DNA of 51,832 nt, from positions 1 through 51,832 of the forward strand of contig JAFLZI010000002.1 of assembly GCA_029785625.1 (NCBI GenBank), written 5' to 3'. The DNA is from Nitrososphaerota archaeon (lineage in GTDB: Archaea; Thermoproteota; Nitrososphaeria; Nitrososphaerales; UBA183). Under the pieces are notes generated by a model. It was not told where the DNA came from. It did not search any database and saw only the letters and a list, made by a program, of their open reading frames with translations. The position numbers were made by a program, and so were the translations under genes. Positions 31,576 through 40,470 of this stretch are shown in pieces (positions within the stretch are counted from its first letter, which is position 1; the number at the start of each line of letters is the position of its first letter).

Positions 31576-32436
31576 GTGCCCCCTGTGAGCGCCGGGAGTC
31601 TCAAGACTCAGATCACGGGCCTGAACTCCATGCCCATCACCCGCACCGGGAGGGTGGTCACAATCATTCTGACCGCGGTCCTGTTCGCGGCCGCCAAGGG
31701 GATCACGGGCTACATTCCCAGCCCCTGGGGGGTGGGCCAGCTTTTCATCGCCTCCTTCGTCCCGATCTTCTTCGCCGCCGTGGGGGACACCATGTCGGCG
31801 GCCGTGGGCGCGGCCATGGGGAGCTTCCTGGGGGACATGATCTTCCTCCTCCCGGTAGGGGCGACCAACCCTCCGCTGGCGCTGGCCACCGGGGTGCCGG
31901 CCAACTTCGTCGCCACCCTCCTCTTCGGGTACATCGTCAAGAGGTACAGGTCATGGCCGATGTTCATCACCGCGACGGTCGCGACCCTGACCCTGGGGAA
32001 CTTCATGGCCGCCGGCCTGATAGCGGCCATCGGGCCCTACATCTTCGCGCCCCTCTCCGGCCTGACCGGCAAGATACTTTTCACGGTGGGACTGACCGCT
32101 TTCTGGGACACGACGTCGATTCCCGCCGTGGTCATCGTAGTCCCCCTCCTGATGAGGGCGGTCCGCCCCATCGCAGGAAGGTCGACGGTGATCAGGGACT
32201 ATCCGTCCTGGTCGGGGTCCGAGGCGAGGAAGGTCGCTCCGATCTCGGTCATCTATGCCGTGCTCTTCCTCGCGGTCGGGGCGGTGTTCTTCTTCGCACC
32301 GTGGGGGGGATCGGTTACTGATATCACCCCGATAAAGACAATGATCTTCATCGTGGCGGCGATCCTCGCTGTGATTGCCCCTCTCTCCGGGCGGCTCGCG
32401 GGGACGAATCGGCTCAATGCAACCAAGCGGTCCTAG
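31576..32436 (+). CDS. ECF-transporter S-component-like membrane protein
   Basis: This 286-aa protein has five or six membrane helices with the pattern LFIASFVPIFFAAVGDTM, AAVGAAMGSFLGDMI, which resembles the substrate-binding S components of vitamin ECF transporters. Two more helices follow near residues 225-245 and 255-275, giving a C-terminal extension. No ATPase or T component is nearby, as is common for S components that share a general module. The gene overlaps the pantoate kinase start by 20 bp, so a substrate related to coenzyme A synthesis is an attractive but unproven idea. The start is GTG 31576; ATG 31630 is an alternative. Confidence 0.6.
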   Translation: MPPVSAGSLKTQITGLNSMPITRTGRVVTIILTAVLFAAAKGITGYIPSPWGVGQLFIASFVPIFFAAVGDTMSAAVGAAMGSFLGDMIFLLPVGATNPPLALATGVPANFVATLLFGYIVKRYRSWPMFITATVATLTLGNFMAAGLIAAIGPYIFAPLSGLTGKILFTVGLTAFWDTTSIPAVVIVVPLLMRAVRPIAGRSTVIRDYPSWSGSEARKVAPISVIYAVLFLAVGAVFFFAPWGGSVTDITPIKTMIFIVAAILAVIAPLSGRLAGTNRLNATKRS

Positions 32437-33355
32437 GGCGGCGGCCGCCTTCGCCCCCTCGGCGATAACGAACTTCTTCGAGATAAGCTACGCCCCTTCG
32501 GACGGAGCCTCGGGCGCGACCGGGGGAGGGTATGTCCTGTCCAGGGGGACGACTTCCAGGGCCGAGCTTGCAGGGGGGAAGCCAGGGGTCTCAACCGTCG
32601 TGAACATGGACGCCGGCTACGACGCTCGCACCACGAAGCGGGCGGTGTCTCTACTCCTCGCCGGCGAAGGGCGGAGCGAGGCGTCGGTCAACCTCGAACA
32701 GGTGGTGGACACTCCCATCGGGGCCGGGTTCGGGGCGAGCGCGGCCGCCGCGACGTCTGCGGTCTACGCCGTGGCTGCCGCGGCAGGGATCGAGAAGCCG
32801 AAGCGGGAGCTCGCCCTCTGCGCCTACAGGGCCGAGGTGATGGAGCAGACGGGGCTGGGGACGGTCTCGGTGGTCTACGACTCCGCGGGGGCGGGGGCCA
32901 TCACCGTTCCGGGGGAGCCGGGGGCGTCCCGCTTCGTCGCCGTGGATGTCCCCCAGGGGACAAAGATAGTTACAGCGTACATCGCGCCTTTCGACAAGAA
33001 GGACGCCCTCTACTCCAAGCCGGTGAGCGAGAGGATAAACTCCCTCGGCCACACGGCGCTGCAGGCGTTCCTGGCCGACCCGACCCTCGACACGCTGGCC
33101 ACGGAGGGGGAGCGGTTCTCGAGGGGCCTCGGCCTCGAGTCCCAAGAGGTGAAGAAGCTCGTGAGCGCCGCGAAGGGGGCCGGGGCGAAGTACGCCAGCC
33201 AGAACATGATCGGCTACTCGGTCCACTGCGTCGCCGACGAAGACGCAGCGCCGGGCGTCGCCTCAGCCCTGAGGGAGTTCGGACCCGCCGTGCGGGTTGA
33301 CGTCTTCGAGGTAGGGTCCCGGGCTGCTGGGATCCTGCGACCTAGCCGCAGGTGA
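32417..33355 (+). CDS. Archaeal pantoate kinase (GHMP family)
   Basis: This enzyme phosphorylates pantoate to 4-phosphopantoate in the archaeal coenzyme A pathway. The 312-aa protein starts with the family-typical AFAPSAITNFFEISY and has the GHMP ATP-binding loop PIGAGFGASAAAATS (residues about 110-125). The CAYRAEVMEQTGLGTVSV segment is also typical for this family. Phosphopantothenate synthetase is not in the window. ATG 32417 lies within the 3' end of the transporter gene, pointing to co-transcription. The 3' end overlaps that of the M24 peptidase gene on the other strand. Confidence 0.9.
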   Translation: MQPSGPRAAAAFAPSAITNFFEISYAPSDGASGATGGGYVLSRGTTSRAELAGGKPGVSTVVNMDAGYDARTTKRAVSLLLAGEGRSEASVNLEQVVDTPIGAGFGASAAAATSAVYAVAAAAGIEKPKRELALCAYRAEVMEQTGLGTVSVVYDSAGAGAITVPGEPGASRFVAVDVPQGTKIVTAYIAPFDKKDALYSKPVSERINSLGHTALQAFLADPTLDTLATEGERFSRGLGLESQEVKKLVSAAKGAGAKYASQNMIGYSVHCVADEDAAPGVASALREFGPAVRVDVFEVGSRAAGILRPSRR

Positions 33356-34382
33356 CCAGGTCTTTGGTGAACCTGGTGTAGATCTCAGGCTTCCTGTCGA
33401 CCCTGAGCGTGTCCTCTATCCTGATCCCGTACTTCCCGACGAAGTAGACCCCAGGCTCGTCTGTGATGACATCGTTCCTCCCCAGCTTCACGGCGCTGCC
33501 GTGGAAGATCCCCGGGAGCTCGTGTATGTCGATCCCGACGCCATGCCCCACGCTGTGGTTCAGGTACCTGTCCACGCCGTGCTTGCGGAGGACCCCGAGG
33601 GCCGCGTCGTGGACCGAGCCGCAGGAGACCCCATCGGTGACCGCGTCTATGGCGGCCTGCTGGGCGTCCTTCACGGCCGCGTAGCGCTTCTTCATCTCTG
33701 ACGTGACGGTCCCGACGGCGAAGGTCCTGGTCTCGTCCGAGTTGTATCCCTCGTACCTGAAGAAGAGGTCGGCCACGACGAAGTCGCCGCTCTTCACCCT
33801 CCTCCCAGAGAGCTCCGAGTGGCCGTAGGCGCCGTGGGGACCCGACGCGATTATGATCGGGCCGAGGGAGGAGTCAGAGTTGGAGGGCGTGAGCCCCTCC
33901 TCGAGGGCCGCCTTCATCACCTCGGCCGCGAGCTCCCACTCCGTCCTCCCGGGCTTTAGGGCGCGCTCGAGGGCCTCGTATGTCTTGTCGGTCTTGGCGC
34001 AGGCCTTCCGTATCCGCTCCAGCTCCAGCTTGTCCTTGAACCTCCTCGCCTCCAGGAAGAGCCCGGGGTTCGGCTCCAACTTCTTCGACTTCAGCCCCTC
34101 CCTGTCGACAACGGCCCTCCCTCCGCCGAGCTGCTTCTCGATCTCCTTGCCGACGTCCTTCCACTTCCTCACGACCACGACCTCTGCCTCCTTGGCGACC
34201 TCCCCCGCCCTGTCAGCCTCCAGGGGGGACGTCACGACAACCGTCTTGTCCGGCCGGACCACGGCCGCGCCCCCGCCGAAGAAGTCGGTGAGATAGAACA
34301 GGTTGGGCGCGGTGTACGCTGCCACCTGCTTCCCCTTGGCGAGCGAGAGGAGCTTCTTGCGTCTCTGGGAGAATACCGTCAA
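33342..34382 (-). CDS. M24 family metallopeptidase (Xaa-Pro dipeptidase-like)
   Basis: This 346-aa protein has a creatinase-type N-terminal domain (residues 1-115) and a pita-bread catalytic domain. Metal ligands are visible in FVVADLFFRYEGYNSDETR (two Asp), VGHGVGIDIHE (His), ITDEPGVY (Glu) and IRIEDT (Glu). It should cleave N-terminal residues next to proline or dipeptides. TTG 34382 is chosen because a TATA-like box (GCGTTATTACTACC, minus-strand AGTAATAAC, near 34404-34413) lies at leaderless distance; the longer open frame runs through that promoter. Confidence 0.88.
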   Translation of the reverse strand: MTVFSQRRKKLLSLAKGKQVAAYTAPNLFYLTDFFGGGAAVVRPDKTVVVTSPLEADRAGEVAKEAEVVVVRKWKDVGKEIEKQLGGGRAVVDREGLKSKKLEPNPGLFLEARRFKDKLELERIRKACAKTDKTYEALERALKPGRTEWELAAEVMKAALEEGLTPSNSDSSLGPIIIASGPHGAYGHSELSGRRVKSGDFVVADLFFRYEGYNSDETRTFAVGTVTSEMKKRYAAVKDAQQAAIDAVTDGVSCGSVHDAALGVLRKHGVDRYLNHSVGHGVGIDIHELPGIFHGSAVKLGRNDVITDEPGVYFVGKYGIRIEDTLRVDRKPEIYTRFTKDLVTCG

Positions 34383-34668
34383 CCCTTGCGGCCGGGGCCC
34401 TGCGTTATTACTACCTTGCCATGGGCTCGGGTCGCCCGCTGCGAAAGGCCCGAATAGGGCGTCGGATGGCTGCCGGGGCCGTAATCTCGCTTCTGGGGCG
34501 AAAACAATCCCAAACAGCCCCATCCTGGCCGCCTCCTCTTTTAGTGGGTGCTGGCTCTGAAAAATCGCCCTCCCGCCCCGGTGGACGGATGATTTATGAC
34601 GACAAATCTGGCTCCGATTCCCTTATATCCCTTGTCAAACCTGTCCTACAGACGGGGCTAATCTTCCT

Positions 34669-37600
34669 GTGACGTATATTCGGAGGCTGGAGATGCGCGG
34701 CTTCAAGTCTTCGGGCCCTCGGACCGTGGTGGTGAACTTCGAGCGAGGGTTCACCGTCATCACCGGCCCCAACGGGAGCGGCAAGTCGAACCTCGCCGAC
34801 GCCATCGCGTTCACCATCGGGGAGAACTCGCCGAAGGCGCTGAGGGCGGCCAACGGCAGGCTGTCGGGCCTCATCTACGACCCAAGGAAGGAGGACTCGT
34901 CCGGGAGCGGCAAGCCCAGCGCGTGCAGGGTGACACTCCAGTTCGAGAACTCCGACAGGGCGATACCGATAGACTCCGACCTCGTGACGCTCACCAGGGA
35001 GCTCAGGGAGGACGGAGAGAACACCTACTTCCTCAACGGGAGGAAGAGCACCAGGAGCGCGCTCACCGAGATCATAGACCTGGCGGGGCTTGCCCCGGGC
35101 GGTTTCAACATAGTCGCACAGGGGGCGGCGACCCGCATGGCGGACCTGACCCCGGAGGAGAAGAGGAAGGTCATCGAGAGCGTCGTCGGGATTTCAAAGT
35201 TCGACGAGCGCAAGGCCGAGGCTCAGAGGCAGCTCAGCCAGGCGGACCAGAGGCTCGAGGTCGCCATGGCGCGCATCGGCGAGATGAAGAGCACCCTCGA
35301 GTCCCTCGACTCGCAGAGGACCGAGATGGTGAGGTACAACCTGCTAGAGTCCCAGATCAACTGGCTCAACGCGGTGATCACGTCGAAGAAGGTCGCCGAC
35401 CTGAAGGCCAGGCTCGCGGGCCTCAGATCACAGGAGCAGGAGCTGACCGGGAAGCTCGGGGACCTGGGGGCGAGGATGGTCGAGCTGGAGAACCGCGTGG
35501 CCCAGGTCGAGAGCGACAAGACGAAGTTCATCGTTGAGGTCATCCAGGGCGGGGGGGCCAGCCACGTCGAGCTCCAGTTCCAGCTCGCCGGGCTCAGGAA
35601 CGAGCTGGAGACCCTCGAGGCCGACTTCAAGACAGCCGAGGGGAACGTCGCCGAGCTGGAAGGGGAGACCGTCCCGCAGCTCAAGCAGGTCGTGGCGGAG
35701 AAGCAGCGGGAGTCGAACGCCGCGAGCTCAGCCGTACGGCAGCTGACGGCCGAAATCGAGAAGCTCGACGCCAAACACGCCGAGCTGGCCCAGAAGCTGA
35801 AGGAGTTCTTCCGCGCCGGGGAGGAGCTGAGGGGGACCATCGAGAAGAAGGGGAAGCTCACGGCCAAGGTGCAGTTCAAGCTCGCGGACCTTGCCCAGAA
35901 GCAGACTCAGGTGGAGCTGGCCATCAACGCGGCGAACGCGAGCCTGAGCGTGGAGAGGAAGCGCCTCGACGAGCTGAAGCTCAGGGTCGACGGCTACTCC
36001 GAGGTCCTGGGCAAGTTGGAGGCGAACACGAAGCAGCTCTTCGAGCTCCACGACTCGTCGACAAAGGAGCTCGGCGCCATCGACGAGAACCTATCGGGGG
36101 CCGAGACGACGAGGGAGAGGCTGGTGGCCTCCATACAGGGGGCGTCGAAGATCCTCGAGAAGGCTTCCGCGGAGATGTCGAAGGAGGAGGCGTTCAGGCA
36201 CCTCTCCGAGAGCCTCGCCGGGGAGAGGAGCGGGCAGATGAAGCTCCAGGAGTTCTGCGACCAGGGTGGGGTCCCCGGCTACGTCGGCAGGCTGGGCCAG
36301 GTGGTGAAGTATCCGCAGCAGTACTCCAGGGCGGTGAACGCGGTGATGGGGAAGTGGCTCGGGGCCTTCGTCGTCCAGGACCTGAAGTCCATGACCCAGC
36401 TCATCAAGGCGGCGAAGTCGCTGAAGGCGAAGAGCTTCTCGGTCATTCCTCTCAGCGAGGTCGAGTCGGTCAAGGCGGCTGACGTGGAGAAGTCGGCCGG
36501 GGTGCTGGGGCCGCTTTCGGCCGTGATAAAGTGCGAGGAGGAGTTCGAGGGGCTGGTCAACTTCCTCGCCGGGGACTCGGTCCTCGTCGAGACGGAGGCG
36601 GTCGGATACATCATGGCGTCCGAGGGGATCAGGGCCGTGACCGAGGCTGGGGAGACCTTCGAGCCCGGCGGCAGGGCGTTCAGCTATGGCTACCAGGAGC
36701 TCGTGGTCAACCTGATGGAGGGCCTGGAGAACATCGAAGGGATGAGCGAGGTGGAGGACGCCGTCGGCGCCCTCAAGGGAGCCATCGAAAGGAGGAGGTC
36801 AGAGCTCAGCTCGATAGAGTCGGGGACCCGCTCGATGATGAAGGAGCGGATCAAGAAGATCGTCACGACCACCAGCCTGAAGGCGGAGGCGACCACAATC
36901 ACCAGGATGGCCAAGAGGTACAGGAGCATCTTCAAGACCATGAATGCGGAATACCAGAAGCAGGCCGGCGCAGTCACACGGCTCGAAGAGAGGCTAAAGG
37001 CCAGCGTAGAACGGAAGGAGTCCGTCGCGAAGGGGATCAGCTCGCTCCAACAGGTGGTCGCCCAGGCCCAGGCCCTGGGGCTGGATGCGCACCTCGCAGA
37101 CCTCGACGCCACCAAGCAGTCCGTCTCCGCCGAGATCGACGGCATCAGGAACCGGATCCAGGACCTCAACCTCACGCTCACCAGGGAGAAGGCGAACCTG
37201 GAGAACGTGCTCCTGCGCGCCCTGGAGGAGAACCAGCTGGACCTGGCCAACGCAACGGAGGACCTGCAGTCGAACAAGCAGTTCGCCAGGGAGGCGCCGC
37301 GCAAGATCAAGGAGCTCTCCGAGCAGAAGGCGGCCCTCGAGGAGCAGATCTCGAGCCTGAAGGAGTCTTCCAAGAGGAGCCAGCCTGTCCTGGACGAGTT
37401 CGACGCGAAGGCGAAGCGGCTGAAGGAAGAGAGGGACAGCGTCTCGAGGTCCGTGGCCGGGCACCAGAAGGACCTCTTCGCCATCGCCGGGCAGGTGTCG
37501 GCGTCCCAGGAGAGGATCGAGGAAGCCCTCGGGAGCCTGAGGATGCTGGGCTACGCGGAGGAGCTGGAATACTTCGAGTCCTCGGAGCCGCTGCTGGCGG

Positions 37601-38229
37601 ACCTCCAGCAGGAGTACCAGGGGGCGGCCGGGTCTGTGAACAGGGGGGCTGACAGGCAGTACACCGAGATGTACCTGAGCTACAAGAACCTCTCCGTCAG
37701 GCACAACGACCTCGAGAACGAAAGGAATTCGATCATATCCTTCATAGAGAGCGTGGACTCTGAGAAGAAGAAGGTGTTCATGTCCGCCTTCGACAGGGTG
37801 GGGGGGGAGTTCGGGTCGATCTTCGCGAAGCTGACTGGGGGGATCGCCCAGCTCGACCTCGAGAACCCGGACGAGATCTTCACCGGAGGGATATTCATGA
37901 GGGCGGACTTCGGCAATGGGCTCCGCGAGTCGTCCCAGCACAGCGGAGGCCAGAGGGCGGTGACAGGGGTCGCGCTGATCCTGGCGATGCAGGCGGTCCA
38001 GACCCACCCGTTCTACCTCTTCGACGAGATTGACGCCCCGCTGGACGCGGTCAACTCGAGCAGCCTGGCGAAGTTCCTGAAGGAGAAGTCGTCCGAGGCC
38101 CAGATAATCGCCATCACCCTCAGGGACGTCTTCATGGCGGAGAGCGACATCACCTACGGGGTCTACTCAGCCGGGGGTACCTCGAGGGTGGTCCACTACA
38201 AGCCCGCCGAGGTGCCTAGGAGTGCCTAG
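34669..38229 (+). CDS. smc: Chromosome partition protein SMC
   Basis: This 1186-aa condensin subunit has an N-terminal ATPase half with Walker A GPNGSGKS (residues 33-40). Long coiled coils (about 165-520 and 690-1010) flank a hinge near residues 525-680 (GGVPGYVGRLGQVVKYPQQY and later FEPGGRAFSYGYQELV). The C-terminal half has signature SQHSGGQRA and Walker B FYLFDEIDAPLD. The signature reads HSGGQ instead of LSGGQ. GTG 34669 is the start; CTTATATCC near 34622 is a TATA candidate. It overlaps scpA by 8 nt, forming a complete SMC-ScpA-ScpB operon. Confidence 0.95.
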   Translation: MTYIRRLEMRGFKSSGPRTVVVNFERGFTVITGPNGSGKSNLADAIAFTIGENSPKALRAANGRLSGLIYDPRKEDSSGSGKPSACRVTLQFENSDRAIPIDSDLVTLTRELREDGENTYFLNGRKSTRSALTEIIDLAGLAPGGFNIVAQGAATRMADLTPEEKRKVIESVVGISKFDERKAEAQRQLSQADQRLEVAMARIGEMKSTLESLDSQRTEMVRYNLLESQINWLNAVITSKKVADLKARLAGLRSQEQELTGKLGDLGARMVELENRVAQVESDKTKFIVEVIQGGGASHVELQFQLAGLRNELETLEADFKTAEGNVAELEGETVPQLKQVVAEKQRESNAASSAVRQLTAEIEKLDAKHAELAQKLKEFFRAGEELRGTIEKKGKLTAKVQFKLADLAQKQTQVELAINAANASLSVERKRLDELKLRVDGYSEVLGKLEANTKQLFELHDSSTKELGAIDENLSGAETTRERLVASIQGASKILEKASAEMSKEEAFRHLSESLAGERSGQMKLQEFCDQGGVPGYVGRLGQVVKYPQQYSRAVNAVMGKWLGAFVVQDLKSMTQLIKAAKSLKAKSFSVIPLSEVESVKAADVEKSAGVLGPLSAVIKCEEEFEGLVNFLAGDSVLVETEAVGYIMASEGIRAVTEAGETFEPGGRAFSYGYQELVVNLMEGLENIEGMSEVEDAVGALKGAIERRRSELSSIESGTRSMMKERIKKIVTTTSLKAEATTITRMAKRYRSIFKTMNAEYQKQAGAVTRLEERLKASVERKESVAKGISSLQQVVAQAQALGLDAHLADLDATKQSVSAEIDGIRNRIQDLNLTLTREKANLENVLLRALEENQLDLANATEDLQSNKQFAREAPRKIKELSEQKAALEEQISSLKESSKRSQPVLDEFDAKAKRLKEERDSVSRSVAGHQKDLFAIAGQVSASQERIEEALGSLRMLGYAEELEYFESSEPLLADLQQEYQGAAGSVNRGADRQYTEMYLSYKNLSVRHNDLENERNSIISFIESVDSEKKKVFMSAFDRVGGEFGSIFAKLTGGIAQLDLENPDEIFTGGIFMRADFGNGLRESSQHSGGQRAVTGVALILAMQAVQTHPFYLFDEIDAPLDAVNSSSLAKFLKEKSSEAQIIAITLRDVFMAESDITYGVYSAGGTSRVVHYKPAEVPRSA

Positions 38230-38884
38230 CTCGGCTGTCCTGGGGCGGCCGCCCCTCAACGTGCTGATAGATCCGTCCCTGGCGAAGCGCAAGAGCCCCT
38301 GGGAGATCAACCTCACAGAGCTCCTGGACATGTTCCTGAAGGCGATCTCCCAGACCGAGTTCATCGACATGCGCGCCGCTGGGACCGCGGCCCTCTCCTC
38401 GGCCACCATCTACAGGCTCAAGGTCGAGACCTTGTTCCTCTTCGAGAGGCTGAGGATGCAGCACAGGCTGGTCGACGCCGGGGAGCCCCCGCAGATCATA
38501 GTCATGCCCTTCAGGTACGAGATCTACTCCACCAACATAGACGAGCTCTTCGACGAGCTCGGCCGCATCCTGCAGGACGTCGTAGTCAGGGAGGAGGGGG
38601 ACGAGCAGAACCCCCTCGCCATCGCCGACCTCCAGCCGCCGAATTTCGACAACTACGTCGTATCTCTCCAGGTCCTCCTCTCCGAGTTCAGGAAGATACT
38701 CATAGAGAGGCTAAGGGCGACGGGGAAGGCGCACCTCTCTGAGCTCCTAAGGGGGCTCGCTCCCATCGACGCCGCGCGCGTCTTCATACTCCTCCTGTTC
38801 GCGGCCAACGACGGCGAAGTGGTGATCAGCCAGGAGGAGGCCGACGAGGACGCGCTGGTGGTGTCGGTGGGCCAGCTTGAGTAG
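38222..38884 (+). CDS. scpA: Segregation and condensation protein A (kleisin)
   Basis: This 220-aa kleisin bridges the two SMC heads. It starts PPLNVLIDPSLAKRKSPWEINLTELLDMFL, the N-terminal helical domain that contacts the SMC neck. The C-terminal winged helix (LSEFRKILIERL... VFILLLFAANDGEVVISQEEADEDAL) binds the SMC cap. GTG 38222 lies before the smc stop, and its own stop overlaps the scpB TTG start, so the three proteins are translationally coupled. Confidence 0.9.
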   Translation: MPSSAVLGRPPLNVLIDPSLAKRKSPWEINLTELLDMFLKAISQTEFIDMRAAGTAALSSATIYRLKVETLFLFERLRMQHRLVDAGEPPQIIVMPFRYEIYSTNIDELFDELGRILQDVVVREEGDEQNPLAIADLQPPNFDNYVVSLQVLLSEFRKILIERLRATGKAHLSELLRGLAPIDAARVFILLLFAANDGEVVISQEEADEDALVVSVGQLE

Positions 38885-39419
38885 CGACGAAGCAGCAGAG
38901 GCCCTCCCGAAGGAGATGCTCGCAAAGGTCGAGGCGGCCCTCTACGCCGCGGGGAGGCCCATATCGGTCGAGGACATCGCCCGGGTCGCGGGGACGTCGT
39001 CCGAGAGGAAGGCCGCTGCCATCGCGAGGGAGATAGCGAGGTCTGTCAACGGTGCCCTCCAGGCCGTGGAGGTGGTCGAGTACTCGGGTCCGCGGTTCGC
39101 CATGCAGCTGAAGGCAAAGTACACCCAGACAGCGAGGAAGTTCGCCACGAGGCCCCTCCTGTCCAGGGCGGCCCTCAGGACGCTCTCCTTCATCGCCTTC
39201 TTCCAGCCGATAACCTCCTCGGACCTTGTCCTCAGGCGGAGCTCGACGGTCTACCAGCACCTGAAGGAGCTGGAGGCGGTCGGGTTCATCGTCGGCGAGA
39301 GGCAGGGGAGGAGCAGGGCCTACAAGACCACGGCCAGGTTCGCCGAGTACTTCGGCCTGAGCACCGAGCTCACCACTTTGAAGAGGCAGCTGGAGAGCAG
39401 GACCCTCACCCTGAGGTGA
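38877..39419 (+). CDS. scpB: Segregation and condensation protein B
   Basis: This 180-aa protein has two winged-helix domains: residues 10-90 (LAKVEAALYAAGRPISVEDIARVAG) and 95-165 (LSRAALRTLSFIAFFQPITSSDL, then STVYQHLKELEAVGFIVG). It dimerises and binds ScpA in the condensin complex. The start is TTG 38877 inside the end of scpA. The following ribosomal-protein gene has its own TATA-like box, so the condensin operon probably ends here. Confidence 0.9.
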   Translation: MSSDEAAEALPKEMLAKVEAALYAAGRPISVEDIARVAGTSSERKAAAIAREIARSVNGALQAVEVVEYSGPRFAMQLKAKYTQTARKFATRPLLSRAALRTLSFIAFFQPITSSDLVLRRSSTVYQHLKELEAVGFIVGERQGRSRAYKTTARFAEYFGLSTELTTLKRQLESRTLTLR

Positions 39420-39491
39420 CCTGACCCCGCCCCGACCGCTGCGCCCCGATACGCTTAACATGGGGCCGAGGAGGGCGGGCACCGGAAAGCG

Positions 39492-39878
39492 ATGACACGC
39501 CCCATCGAGAACCTCACGAAGAGAAAGCCGACCGGAGGCAGGTCCAGGCCCCAGAGAGGGAGGCGGGCCTACGAGAAGGACGGGTACGCCATCGAGCCCC
39601 TGGTGGGCCAGGCGTCTGTCAGGACCAGCCGGAGGCGCGGGGGGTCGCTCTCGACAGGTGTCATATTCGCCGACTTCGCCAACGTCTCTGACAGGTCGGG
39701 GAAGGCGTCGAAGTCCAAGATACTGAGGGTAAAGAAGAGCCCTGCGAACAGGGACTACGAGAGGCGGGGAGTCATAACCAGGGGCTCGGTGCTCGAGACG
39801 GAAGCGGGGGAGGCGGTCGTCACCTCTCGCCCGACCGCTGACGGGGTCGTCAACGCGGTCCTCACGACGAAGAAATGA
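39492..39878 (+). CDS. rps8e: 30S ribosomal protein S8e
   Basis: This 128-aa ribosomal protein is shared by archaea and eukaryotes. TGGRSRPQRGRRAYEKD (residues 14-30) and the end RGVITRGSVLETEAGEAVV are the family hallmarks. Basic residues dominate the N-terminus for rRNA binding. ATG 39492 is preceded by CGCTTAACA (39451-39459), a possible TATA box at leaderless distance. It overlaps srp19 by 4 nt. Confidence 0.93.
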   Translation: MTRPIENLTKRKPTGGRSRPQRGRRAYEKDGYAIEPLVGQASVRTSRRRGGSLSTGVIFADFANVSDRSGKASKSKILRVKKSPANRDYERRGVITRGSVLETEAGEAVVTSRPTADGVVNAVLTTKK

Positions 39879-40201
39879 AGGATTACGACCGCTACATCTT
39901 CTGGCTGGACTACTTCGACTCCGAGCTGAAGCGCAGCGACGGGCGCAGGGTCCCGCTGAGCTCGGCTACCAGGGCGCCTGTCCTGGCGGAGCTTGGAGAA
40001 GCCTGCCGCCGACTCAACCTGCAGCCTGAGCCCCAGCCGGCCCGCTACCCCTCCAGGCCTGCAAAGGAGTCGGGGTACGTCTCCGTCGCGAAGTCTCCGC
40101 CGAAGGGCCCGCTTCTGCTGAAGGTCGCAAAGGAGCTCTCGACCGTAAGGGGGATAGCCCAGAGGCGCCAGGGGCAGCCGCAGCAGTCGCGCAAAAAATA
40201 A
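39875..40201 (+). CDS. srp19: Signal recognition particle 19-kDa protein
   Basis: This 108-aa protein binds SRP RNA helices 6 and 8 and helps SRP54 join the particle. The N-terminal YIFWLDYFDSELKRSDGRRV is diagnostic, followed by LGEACRRLNLQPEP and SGYVSVAKSPPKG. A basic tail ends RKK. ATG 39875 overlaps the S8e stop (ATGA). No SRP RNA gene is seen in the window. Confidence 0.92.
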   Translation: MKDYDRYIFWLDYFDSELKRSDGRRVPLSSATRAPVLAELGEACRRLNLQPEPQPARYPSRPAKESGYVSVAKSPPKGPLLLKVAKELSTVRGIAQRRQGQPQQSRKK

Positions 40202-40247
40202 ACGAGCCCCCAACGTTTAAAGGCAAGACGAGGAGCGTTCGTTTTTC

Positions 40248-40466
40248 TTGTTTCAGGTGGGCACTGTCGTCCATAGGGCCAAGAGTGGCCGGCTCGTAGT
40301 CCGCCTTACGAGGGAGGTCAGGCCAGGCGCCTTCCTCTTCGACGAAGGGAGGAGGAAGCTCGGGAAGGTCGTCGAGCTGATGGGCCCGGTGAAGTCACCC
40401 TACGCGTCGGTGGCAGCCGTCAGCAGCCGAGCGGGAAGACCGGGGGAGCCCGCTTTCGCGGAGTGA
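40248..40466 (+). CDS. gar1: H/ACA RNP protein Gar1
   Basis: This 72-aa protein matches the small archaeal Gar1 core: VGTVVHRAKSGRLVVRL and GRRKLGKVVELMGPVKSPY, the beta-barrel that binds Cbf5 in pseudouridine-guide RNPs. TTG 40248 is chosen; TTTAAAGG at 40216-40223 is a good TATA box 25-32 bp upstream, consistent with a leaderless message. The TFB gene begins 5 bp after its stop, a pairing that recurs in archaeal genomes. Confidence 0.9.
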   Translation: MFQVGTVVHRAKSGRLVVRLTREVRPGAFLFDEGRRKLGKVVELMGPVKSPYASVAAVSSRAGRPGEPAFAE

Positions 40467-40470
40467 CACT

